Positions 1-11,899 of a stretch of DNA of 64,000 nucleotides are shown piece after piece (the stretch's first letter is position 1; every line of letters begins with the position of its first letter). This stretch comes from Psettodes erumei (Eukaryota > Chordata > Actinopteri > Pleuronectiformes > Psettodidae), in the NCBI GenBank assembly GCA_016785225.1, contig JAFBJZ010000654.1:98328-162327 (forward strand), read 5' to 3'. A program made the translations under genes and the position numbers. The notes under the pieces are model-generated. The model was not told where the DNA came from. It was given only the letters and a program-made list of their open reading frames with translations, and did no database searches.

Positions 1-3000
1 TATATATGGCAATATAACCGTCAGAGTATATTATTTCAGCAGTGTCGCACGTCAAAAAAAAGCAGCTGTTCGACATGGCATTGGTTACATGTCAGAATAG
101 CAGCCAATCACTGCGTGGCATGAGCCTGAATGGCAGTTTGTCAGCATGAGAAACACTTAGCTCCCCGCTTATTCCAGCATCGGTGCGAGGGTAGAGTTTT
201 GTAAAGCTCTTCAACCTCGCAAGTTTATTGTCACCTGTATTGTTAGTCTGCTCTACGTACTCCTATGTTCTGCAAGGTAAAATGGCTGTTTCTGTCAGTG
301 ACGTCCGGTGCCTTTGATAACGGCAATATAACGACTGTTTCTGGTAAAACAAAGATCTTCTTCTAACCCCGTCCATAATATTGTCTGCCAGCTACAACAG
401 CCATCTGAAACTGTCAGTGGCAAAAGCAAACACTTTTAGTGGACATACTTTGATAAGGCCTCGGTGCAGAAATGTCAGAGTTATCGTTTAATGTGGAGGC
501 ACCACGTTTTCAGAACGAGATGTAAAAAGTTGTGTTTATAAGGGTGACCAGGCCCAAGTGTCCTGGAGCCTGTCATGTCCATTATTCACAGGATGTGAAG
601 AGGATCCTGTTGGAACCCTAAACCTGCAAAGCACACAGGCCTGACGTGACACAACCTTTCAGATCAGAAGGACCCACAAACAGTAACAGCATTAACCTTC
701 AGTCAGAGCAAGCAGGCGGGCAGGGACTGGAGTTATAGATCTTCTGAATTATGGATGCAGGAGTCTGATGGAAACAAAGACACATGCTGTTGTTCATGTT
801 TGTTTACCAAGGGTTTTGTGAGATTTTGCAGAGGTGAACAACACAGTAGTGTGTCCCATGTGAAGAGAGAGAGACACTGAAGTACAGGATTGCTTTTTGC
901 GATTTGCATTTGTATTTACAAGTTCAGATTTGCCAATGGAATTAGCTTCAGCAGTATGACGATGCTTCACTGTACAAAATAATCCATTTTTAAATTATTT
1001 ACTCAGGGGCGTCAGATTCAAAGGGGACTATAACTTGTGGGGAGGATTCATGGGATTATGTTAAAAGCTTCACGTTTTAGCATTCAGCTGAGATGCTGAT
1101 CTGCTGGAACAGCCATTCGACACGTTCACGCAGCGCTTCTGTAGCTTCATCTTGCATCTTCTCTGACGCCGTCAGAAACGCAGTGGCTGTTAAAATATTC
1201 ACAACTAGAACAAGCAATATCTGCTGCAAGCAGTCATTAAACAAGTTCTGAATATAAAGTGGGTAGAAAGGGATTCCTGGGTGTTTTTAATTTTCAATTT
1301 TCATAATTTATTTTTTGCATTCGCCACTGCACATTTTCATAGATTGCTGTTTGTCAAGTACAGTACAACCAATTTCAGCCGGAGCTCTGTTTTCCTCCTC
1401 TCAATATTCCTGTCTCATTCTTTTAATTACAGCTCCTCGGATTTATGCCGGACTGTCCCTCAGATCAGCCGTAACTCCCCTGTTCACAGCCACATTTATA
1501 GATGTTGCACTGAGGACTGGATCGAGTAATTACGACACGCTCCATAAACATTCTGTTGTGTAACTTGAGTAAACACCCACGTCTGCCTCATAGATACATG
1601 CGCGCACTGTCCCATTCTCCATGCGTTCCTCGCAGAAACGCCTGCCGCCCGCATCAGGCGATGCTCACAGATCAGTGTGAGACGGATGTGCGGTGTGGCT
1701 GTGGCAGGAGTTGAAGCACCTGATTGATGTGACATGCCAAAGAGGAAACAGCGGGGCGTTGATGAGGCGTGTCAACAACACTGAATTCTGTTGTCATAAA
1801 AAAGAAGGAAGGATGGTTTAGCATCTCCGGCACGAGCGAGTTACCGCTTTTTATTTTCACTTTGGAACCTCACACTGTATGAGGCTCAAAAGTCTCTTGA
1901 AGCGACATGCTGTGACTCATCCCTGTAATTTCCCAGACTGCGACGGCCATATTAACATGTAATAATAGGGCCATTAGCCACCGCCGATGACAGTGGTCAA
2001 CCTGATGCATGGCTTGCATGTTGTAAAAGGCACTTTCTTCCCCCACTTGCACACTCGCTTCTTCTGTGATGTATTCATTTGGGACGAGGCAGATACAATA
2101 AGAGAAGAGGCAGTTTTGCAGCCTCCCACCCTCCACCACCACCGAAACCACACACGCATTTTTTCCTTGGATTCCTAATTTACAGATGATGACAGACCGG
2201 AGCTGAACAGCCCTTCATTCGAGGGCAGTGTTTATTATTACGCAGGTGCACACTTAGCCAACAGCAGGCTCTCTCTGACTCATGGACCACCATCCAAATG
2301 CTCATTCACATGTCATGTGCATGAAAGGAAGTCATCATTCCATAAGAGCCTCCTTGTTCCCTATGTTTCCTAATCCCCCCCCAATCTTCTCCTACTTCTA
2401 ATAATTCAGCCTTCCCAGCTTCAGTAAAAGATAAATCGGATCTGCAGGATGAGCAGTACTTGTGCTGATAACCTGAGGCATTCCACGCAGTTGTCCTACG
2501 CCTCTCCATTCTCAAGTATTTGAGTGTGTGTGTCTGGATTTCAACAGATTATTTATAGGTTATTGGAAGCAGTTCTTGTGCCCTGCATCTCAGGCTGCAC
2601 ATCTCTGTAATAATCTTTTTACTTTTGCATACTCAAAAATGCTCATTTGCCAGTAGCTCAAAATACGCATCTTTTGGGGCCATGTGCATTATTTACTGAA
2701 TCATTCATCGGTGTTTTAACATTTCTTTCTTTCTATCACTCCTTTCACATGCCAAGAGCTCAAGCTATTGGCCACCGTTGGCCCGTACTTCCTGTCCTCT
2801 ACATATGTTTAGGGTAAGAAAAAACATTTACAAAGTGAAGACCTCTATGTGCCCATCTGAATCAAAGAATGCGATTGCAAATAGCGTGACCATATTTGGT
2901 TTCCTCTGTAAGTTGACTGGGCTCATCTTTACATCAAATAGAGCCAGTTGAGGTGTTTTGGGCATTTTTGCAGGACGCTGCAGGTTTTCTGGACATGTCC

Positions 3001-6000
3001 CACTGGTATGAGCTCCCGGAGTAGACCTTGTACACACTATACATCTCATGTTGCCTGGGAACGCAGAAAATGGATGTATGAAGAGATAACATTTTTTTCC
3101 TTTGGCAGATGCTTGAGTGGTCTTATACATCCTTCATTATTGTTAAGCCATGGAGGAAACCAGTGTATTTTGTGTGTATTTTTAATCAGTAGGTTTCTGG
3201 ACATGTTGTGCTTAATGTAGAAATTAAATTGTGCATGTACGGGTTCATGTTTACACAGCTAGATACACTATTTCCTCAATCATCATTTATGTGGCTTTTC
3301 ACATATGGTACTTTTCCTTTTTTTCTCTCTTTCATTTGCTCAAGTTGTCAGCTTATATCAAATGACCAGTATATCCTTGAATACATCCACTCACTTCCTC
3401 GGATGAAAGCAAGTGATTTGTGACTGTTACTGGTCATGAATACATAAACACTATCTAAGAATAATCATAGCCACTACTAACATCCACTCAACACACACCT
3501 GCAAAATATAGCAACGCTGTGTCAGAGTTCCTGGGAAATGACACGCAGCTAACAAGATTTCACCTAAGAGTCTGCCGTCTGGAGTTACGTTGGGTTTATT
3601 GGCAGCTACGCAGCGTTCTCCACCTTTCAAGCCAATTCATTTGTCCGTTTGCAGCTGTGACACATTTTAGTCTTACTGTAGGCAGTAATGAAGTTTTTAA
3701 TGACACAAACACATGCAGGATGAGCAGATACACATGCTTGGCTAATGCAGAGCTGATGTTGATGTGTTGATTTGATAGCTTTAACTCTCATACATATACA
3801 CTCACTCACACAGTGGAAAGAGGAGAGAAAAGGCTCAATACCCGCCTGATTGGCTTCTAAATGCTCTCAATGGGAACTCTGCCTCATAAAGATTATCTGT
3901 AGCACACAGTGCACAGAAAACAGTGCATGTTTGTGGCATGGTGGGGGGGTTAGTGCATGTGGATGAGTCGAAGACACTGGATGACTGGGAGAGAGAAAGG
4001 CGGTGTGCACATTCAGAAAAAAATCCATCTGGAGTGTCTTCAGCTTGCAGGGATGAAGCTTGAATATTTTATTTGAGTCGAGTGAGCTCAAGAGGAGACA
4101 GGAGAAAAAGCATCTCAAAGAGGCGACGTGTGGAAAGGTTCTCCACTTCACGTGATTGAACACTTCACGTGTCTTACATGTGGGCTTTGTGCCATCAGTC
4201 TAATTATGCAACCATGTGTCTGGAATAAAGGTTGCGAGAGAGCACTCCACTTAGTATGGTGGGCATTTCAGCCCAAATCTGTGTGTGTCCAAGATCGCCT
4301 ACAAAAGAGCCCCCACCCCACCCATGAACCTGAAAATGATAAGGTGTAAGGGTATATCCATGGTTCTCTAAGGCTATTTTTAAGTTTTACCATGTCAAGA
4401 ATGTCAAGTCTCATTCAGTCAAATCAAAACCCGCAATCACTTTCCAAAACCTGAAAAGAAGTCTTTCTAAATGCTGAAGAGCTTTGCCACTGTCAGAATG
4501 TGCACAGAATTTAAGAGGAGAATACAGGCGTCTCACAAAATGTCGCCTTCTGGTCCTCTGAACAATTGCAACTCTGTGCACTGAAAGCCTTTTTGTCTCC
4601 AGCTTCTCCTCTCTCCTCACATCTGACCTCATCCTCTCCTGAATCCAGAGGGAGCACTCTGCTGCCAGAATATCGGTGCTCATTCTGCACCAGGTTTAAT
4701 TGTCGCTGTTTCAAATACAAAATAAAAAGCCCAGCATGGCAAGAAAAATGACAGTGTAGATAGGCGTTGGCTTTGACACGGCATGTCCCAGAGGTTGGTG
4801 TGAAGACTGAACACATTTGGGGTTTTTTGCCTTACATTGCCTGTCCATGTGGACACCCACTGGGCCACCTTGTATGGTGTTTCTCAGTGTCAGATAACAG
4901 CAAAACAACAATTGCACTTAAAACTCTTTGAGTGCGGTGTCACAAAGAAGACGAAATGAGCGAATGGATGGCAGAAATGTGTTGTTGTTATGCTATAAGA
5001 TGGTTGTCCCACGTGCCAATTTGGACCAATAGCTTTATCAAAAATATCACAATAGCCCTGTGGTGACAGCTGGTGGGGGCGATGGTCCTGACTCAGGTTC
5101 CCCCTCACGGAGCTGTCACAGATGTTTGGATGGCAGCTGCTCATTTCTCTTAATCACTCCCCTGTAACGACCGTGATGGACAGTGGATTTCTCTTCAGCT
5201 GTGGTTTTGTGCGCACAATGAAACAGGAGCTCATGTTGGCCAAATGCCGATGTGCATCCCCGCGCCATATTTCAGCCCACTTTCAGCTCTCACTGCGTCG
5301 CTTTTTGGTGTCAGCAGGCAGCAGTATTTGTCAGACTTCTGTTTTGATGGGAAGATTCTCTCTGCAGAAAGATGAAGATACATCTCTTGAAAAATAGACA
5401 AGCCTCTTGGTCAGATTTCCCCAGAGCTCTTATTTGTAACTTTAGGCATCCAGACAGAAACAGGATGCATCTTAAATGAAGTCGTCAGTGGTGGGCATTG
5501 CTAGACGAAGCCCGCCGCCACTTTTCTTTCTGCACTGCTAAATTGTACACATCTCCTCATGTGGCTGTAAGTCAGATGAACTGAGCCAACAAACAGATTT
5601 CCCTGGAGTTTCTATTAATGACAAGCCTCAGATGAGGCTCAAATGTCTTGCAGGTTGCGAGTAGTCAGAGATGTGTTTGTGCATGCAGCACATGCCTTTA
5701 TTCCACTCTCCAATTTGCAACTGCAATGAAAGCGAATACTCAGATTTAATTTCTACAATCGGTTTGCTTTATTTAGTCAGACGAGGTTTGTTGATGGCAG
5801 CATTGCACTGCCACAGAGCGGCTCGGGGTTAATAGCTTCAAACTTGCGTTAATTGTGATTTGTTTTGTTTTTTTTCAAAGTGGCGTCTTTCACATTGACT
5901 TTCACATTTATCTTCTATTAACAATTAGGTATTCTCTGCCCCGTCCAAACCCATCTGAGTCTTTGAAGCAACAATTTTGTGTGTGTAGGCCACAGGCTGC

Positions 6001-9000
6001 TGTCAGCACCACACACACACACACACACATTTGACTGTGTAGGGACTATTTTAGCACCAGACAGCGTAGGTGTTTCAAAATAAGTTGACCAGGTAGGTGC
6101 CGTGGCCCATTCAGAGAACTCAGTTTAATAGTTGATAATATTCCCAATGCTTTCATCAGGCTCACACACATTTTTAAAAAGCTATTCAACAAATTTCAGG
6201 CCTCGTTTTGTTATAATTGCTGTGAAGTGTCCATTAACACTGGCAGTCATAAAAGACTGTGATAATAACCCACAGACACGGTCCACTTTACAGCAGCAGC
6301 TATGAATATTGAAGAATTTGTTGATTTGATGAGATGTTTTTCAGGATTGCTAATAAGGTTTCATTTATATGCTCTCTATATAAACATTATACAATACACA
6401 CACACTATTATTTTGTTTGTTTTTGTGCCATGATTGTAGGATATTTTGAAGCCGGGTGTTCATACGTAGTGATGGAGTTATGAATAGCAGGTGCAGCGAG
6501 AGATAAACCGACCGGCGTACTTGTCTTACAGACGTGAACTTAGCAGCAGTATTTTCGGCATACTGTCAGCAGGGAAGCGAATAGGCTCATATCCACAATG
6601 TCTAACTGATGTGATGTGAATGTTCAATGTGCAAGGGGATAAAGCTTGTACCTATGAAACACAGCTTGTTCTTACAGTAGTATTAAAGCCTTATTTCTGC
6701 TCTGCTCAGCAGCACGCCTTCCTTGTCGCAGCTGATGAATGAATATCTCCTTGTAGTCATTTGATACTGTCACTGATCAAGACTCAGTCACCTTCCACTG
6801 TTGCACGACTGTAATGATTTAATCCTTCTAGGTACTGACAAAGGAGGTGGCTGCCGCAGCTTTGTCATTCACTTCCCTTTGACCATAAGTCATCTGGATC
6901 TGGAGACACGCCGACTTAAACTATTCATCATATCGGAAGTGAGCAGCAGGAGGCTATTACCAAACGCATGAATTTCACATGCTGTCCCCACAAAATCAGC
7001 CAACGGCATCACACTCAAGGATGCCCATTTTTATTTTCTCTGTGCGTTATCGTGTTCCCGCTGCTGGGGAAATGAAATCAGATGGTTAAGCGGGAGTGGA
7101 AATAGGTAATGACCCCTGCCCATTTTTCCATTATCACGAGGTAGGATCATATCACCCCATCATGAATTTGGGCAGCCAGCAGAGATTTGGTAGTGACAGT
7201 CCTATCTCATCCAATCTCACATTTACTCCATTTGTGATCTTTCTTATCAGAAAGTAATGAGAAGAAACAGTTCTGATTTAATTACTATGAAGAAAAAACA
7301 CACAATAATACTTTTAACTATGTGCAGTTAAAAAAATGGAGTACAGTTTCCATTTACATCCCAAATATCACATCTTTGACTTCACACAGAAAAGTGGTAT
7401 CTGCAGATCTCTTTTTGTAAGGATGAAAATTTATTATGACTCTTGTTTGACTCTGTAAATCCAGTTGAACTCTCGGGAAAGTGAAGTCTGGGGAAGTAAT
7501 GAATAACAAGGAGAGATGAAGGGTCAACATCAGGTTGCAGACAGACGAGGAGAAGTAATAGTTTAGTCATCTTAAATTAAACCTGAGATCCCTGCGCTTC
7601 AGGCAGTTAGATATGTGGCTGCAGGTATGCTAGAAAAGCTGAGGCAGGAATACAAGTTTGTGTATGTTTTTTGTCATTCATTATATTGTTGTACATGTCC
7701 AACCTGTAGTGTCTTTCATCTCAATCATACATCCCTCTCTGGGGGCTGTCACAGCAAACATGACCTTGTTCAAATTCAGAACTGATTGTGATGTTTGACA
7801 GGGAACAATTCCTGCTGAAGAAAAGCAACAAAGCAGCACCCGGTGATGACACAAACATTTAGGAATGCAATCAGCTTTTCGCAGACGGTATTTCCCAAGA
7901 CCGATGCTGCCTGAGGAAGCGTTACTACACCTGAAAGCCCTCCATTATCAAAGTGACTCTGACGCCTCAGCAGAAACAGGTGTGGAAATGCCACAAACAC
8001 TGATATATCCCCAGAAGTGTGTATGCTTTCCACGAGACAATTCACAATTGGTTATAGCAGGCATACCATCTGTTTGACATTTTCATATTGATAGAAGACA
8101 CAAGAAAATCCATTCAGGCTGAGAAGTCAATTATAGTCTTTGCTTCGTCATAGACCATGATTAATATGCATGAAGGGCACACACACACAGTATTTATTGT
8201 TATCCATGTATCTGTCAGACCGACGCAGTAGTGTTCACCACACATCTTTCATACAAAGCAGCAGGACGGGGCAGGTATTAATGAAGCATCTCAGAAACGC
8301 TCTTGTAATTTAGCATAAAGGGAATTGAGGAGACAAATTGACAGACAGAAAATAGCTGCACTTTTTAAGAGCATGTGTTATGTACAGTATGTATATGCAT
8401 GAGCAGTATACCAAGGTTGGATACATGTAAAACTATGCCCATTGAATCTTCCCTCCACACAGGGAAACATGTTTATTTCTGTAATGTCACAGAACAATAT
8501 CAACACACAGTATACAGTACTACAGTATAAAAGCCCTACTGTTATTAAAGGAACAGCTTGATGTGTCCTTCATCACACACACCACACACATTGTTTTTAC
8601 GAGGCACATAAATGTGATCAGAGTTGGACTTGTGACTTGGCTGGAGTCATGACTGTTGCATGGCCCGTGTTTAGATATCAGGTGTGCGCCTCTGCATCAT
8701 GCACATCGTTTGTGATTCTGTTTTTGTCTTAACAATCTTCCAATATGCTCGATGCCTTCAGGTGTTCCTAAGATGCACCGTGTCTCCTTTTGGCAAGTCT
8801 TGACAGGTCAGGAGTCCTCCAGGGCTGAGATAGGATTTCCCGGTGGAGCTCCGTGCTGTAACACCCTTTGACTCGCTTGTGCTCTGTTCATTTTGCTTCC
8901 TTCAAAGTAGGTCAACAAACTCAGGGAAAAGCAACGTCGTGCACATACATCTGTCAGTGGATATTAGTCGTATCATTGTAATTAGGCAGAGAGACTGCCT

Positions 9001-9257
9001 GAAGACAATTGTAACTCGTTGTCTACGGAGAGCTCAGTTTGTAAACCTGCCTGTCAGAACATTGAATTAGAGGTCTTTTTTTGGACTGATGAATCCAATG
9101 AATGTGCACTGGCCAAATGCTTAGCTGGATTCTGCACTTGAAAACCATTTCAAGGTAACCACCCATGTTTTCAGACTTTTTTCAGACAGACAACTTAAGA
9201 CACCATTTCGCCCCTGCAGGCCCAGGTCAGGGCTAAACAAAAGAGGAAGTAATTCTC
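1..9257. other. Intergenic stretch left of gabrg3
   Basis: No exon, RNA gene or recognisable mobile element seen. The open frames are short and lack recognisable motifs. In tetrapods OCA2 follows GABRG3 in this direction, but no OCA2-like exon was found. Confidence 0.6.
6011..6029. repeat. (AC)n microsatellite
   Basis: About ten uninterrupted AC units in the intergenic stretch left of gabrg3. Confidence 0.95.
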
Positions 9258-10209
9258 TCAAAGAGTTTCAGTTTCACACAAAAAGACTTCACAGTAGCAC
9301 TTGACCAAAACATTATTTATTAATATCAGCAACGTACCACGCACTAGAAAAAAGATACTTATTTTCACTCTAGATCCTGTTTTCATGAAATATTTCTGTT
9401 CAGAGTGCTGATCCAGGATCAGAGTGGCTGTTTTTTTGCACAGCCCTGCACTCCCCAGATCCCCGCTGGCGATCAAAACAAAATCTGTTGGCAGGTTAAA
9501 AAGGGGAAATGCATGATTTTGTATCACTGCGGTGCAAATGAAGCACCGCTTTCCAGAGAAACTATAATTCAGACGATGAGGCCTCCACAAGAGGCTCTTA
9601 TGCCTGCCACTGCTGATCCAGGGTTCGTACTCTGATTCCAAAGAGGCTTTACAAATACACGTCCCAGTCAGTTGAAACACACAGGTGATTTTCATCAAGT
9701 ACGTAGAAAATAGTGATTTCATTTTATTGAAGTATCTCAACGGACGAAGACACTTATAAAGTGTAGTAGAAATATCAGAGGTGAGGAGAGTTGACTGCGG
9801 TGTGGGCCAAGCTCCGTTCAATTCAGTCAGTTCATAGATGGACAGGTAGGTCCAACGTCAAAGTGTGAATGCAACCGCACCGTCTCACCGAGCTCATGTA
9901 TTAAATTAGCAGAGCAAGTATTGGCGCTCACGGGAACACCCCCTTCTGCTGTTTCTCTAGCGTCGCTCGAGGCAATTTGATTTGTAATTACAAACCTTTG
10001 GACAGGACACAAATGTGTCCGGAGGTCTCATGAATATGTAGGACTCCTAAATATAAACTCATTTAGGCTGCTGGAACTGACTGAACTGGAACCAGATTGA
10101 CTCCGGCCTCGCTGCTGGCCTAACATACATTCCATATATAACTGTATGAAAATAGAAACATTAATTAGATACATCTTACATAAAAGCTTTTCTCTGAACA
10201 TACAAATAT

Positions 10210-10259
10210 GGGGTTGGGGTTGGGGTGGGGGTGGGGGGTTGTTTGTGTTGGGGTGGGGG
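10210..10259 (+). repeat. G-rich block with quadruplex potential
   Basis: Six or more runs of four to six G separated by T or TT within 50 bases, ending GGGGTGGGGG. It fits the G4 pattern with very short loops. It lies about 1.4 kb past the gabrg3 stop, on the opposite strand. Confidence 0.8.
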
Positions 10260-10540
10260 CAGGAGGAAAAGGAAAAGGGGGTTGATTGTTCTACAAAGCC
10301 AAACGACTGCAAAAAACACCATATAACAGTAAACAAATCCAAAATGTTTCAGTCACTGTTGGTACCGTCCATCCCCTTGTGTGTGTATGTGTGTATGTGT
10401 GCGTTTTTACTTAAACTTGTGTGGTGGCATGCCTCCATATATGGCGTGGAGGGAGCGCCACAACACGTGGCCCCTGTGATCGTTGCCAGTTGGGCACGAG
10501 ACAATGTGCCTCTACGTCCCACATACGGCAGGACATCAGG

Positions 10541-10582
10541 AATTCCTTTCATTTTTCACTGGGAAGAAAAATGAAAGGAATT
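10541..10582. repeat. Perfect 17-bp inverted repeat (hairpin)
   Basis: AATTCCTTTCATTTTTC at 10541-10557 and its exact complement at 10566-10582 flank the 8-base loop ACTGGGAA. No known element is recognised around it. Confidence 0.95.
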
Positions 10583-11408
10583 TTAGACGCTCCAACTGGA
10601 TGCACTGATACTCCAGCTCAGACTGTAAAAATAGGCCGTGTACAGTATGTGTGTGTTTGGGTGTGCTTTAGGGTTCAGGTGGCTCGTGATCAGAACTAAT
10701 GTTTGTGCAGCCAGTTTTGTACCAATATCCAACATATTTGTAATGAATAAATTTCATGAGAAAACAATTATTTAGCTTTTCCCCAAGATTCCTCCATGTG
10801 CAGCTGAAACTGAAACCATAAGTAAGTAAGGTAAGTGTTTATGCAAGAATGTAAGCCAGCATTCATTAAATATCCCCTACCAACTGCGTCTCCTAGTGAT
10901 AAAGCATCAAGAACAAAAGCTCAACAGGATTTTACGACAACCACTGCCCCTGACACTAACTCATACTTAACAGTTAACAACAGATGTGTAAGATAATTGA
11001 CTTCCTGTGAAAATACAACTAATTCTAATCATAAGAATAAGACGAAGAAAACATTACTAGTATCAGAAAGGAGAACTAATTCTAGTGTACAACTCAAACT
11101 AATGTGTTACAAAATGAATGGTGAGTGTTAGTTTTAAACATCTCCAGTGGTGCGAACTGTGTTTTGGGTTTGGCTCATCAAAGAATAAACCGCTCAGCAT
11201 GCGGTGGCGTGATGGATGAGGTAATAAAGATAATGGAGGGGACTCTGAAGCTGCGTCTCTCGGTGCCGCACCCTTTCTAAAGAAGGCACTATGGGTGCTT
11301 CGCCATCTCATGCGACCCCTGTCCCCCGAACATATCTTTTGTTTGGTTTCTGAGAGAGTCCCTATCCATTCAAGTTACCGCTGACGGGGTTGTTCCACTG
11401 CTGAGCCT

Positions 11409-11414
11409 TTTATT
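11409..11414 (-). terminator. candidate gabrg3 polyadenylation signal
   Basis: AATAAA on the minus strand about 205 bases past the gabrg3 stop. It is the first canonical hexamer downstream. A second candidate lies near 9316, which would give a 2.3-kb 3' UTR. The choice cannot be made from sequence alone. Confidence 0.4.
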
Positions 11415-11617
11415 CTCCTAAGTATCATGGCCTTCTCCCTGTGCACAGCAGCACACATGTATTTTTCAGTCATTTCACTCCAGAGGCAGCAAGCCTCCCA
11501 CACCTCTCCTCATATCCTCTTTCACGCTCGGTCTTGACATCTGACTGTGAGCCGTGGTACAAAGGCAGGGACTGTGGCTGTTTAAGCAAGGGTCCTCAGA
11601 TCACGGCCCACGACCCT

Positions 11618-11899
11618 CTACAGGTAGAGGTAGCTGACCCAGTAGACAATATTGAATAGCAAGAAGGACGTGGGGAAGAAAACCCGAGAATAGGAATCCA
11701 GCTCACGAATGTTGACGTGGATCCGCCCTTCCTTCCAGCCGCCGTCTTTACACTCCTCGTAGCAGCAGAAGAAGCTCTTGCAGTCCTTCCCGTCCAAGCA
11801 CTCGTTTAGGCAGTTGTCGTCATAGTCGTGCCAGAACAGGGAGTTGCCCATGGGCATCATGGTCCGAGGGTTGCGACCCATGTTGAAAGATGAGTAGGC
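11618..11899 (-). CDS. gabrg3: gabrg3 coding exon 9 (loop, TM4, stop)
   Basis: 282 bp including a TAG stop. Acceptor CTTACAG|GCCTAC, phase 0. Encodes 93 residues: a loop segment (AYSSFNMGRNPRTMMPMGNS), CLDGKDC and FFCCYEEC (cysteines palmitoylated in gamma-2), GGWKEGRIH in the region where gamma-2 binds GABARAP, and TM4 ending NIVYWVSYLYL. The end matches gamma-3 subunits. Confidence 0.96.
   Translation of the reverse strand, partial: AYSSFNMGRNPRTMMPMGNSLFWHDYDDNCLNECLDGKDCKSFFCCYEECKDGGWKEGRIHVNIRELDSYSRVFFPTSFLLFNIVYWVSYLYL

Larger units (their letters stand above)
9258..11408. other. Possible long 3' UTR or intergenic DNA of gabrg3
   Basis: If the distal polyadenylation signal near 9316 is used, this would be untranslated gabrg3 RNA. 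It holds the G-rich block, the perfect hairpin and a 187-codon minus-strand frame (9258-9821) that resembles no protein I know. Confidence 0.4.

Noticed and set aside
9258..9821. 187-codon minus-strand open frame downstream of gabrg3
   Set aside because: No recognisable motif and ordinary base composition. More likely 3' UTR or intergenic DNA.
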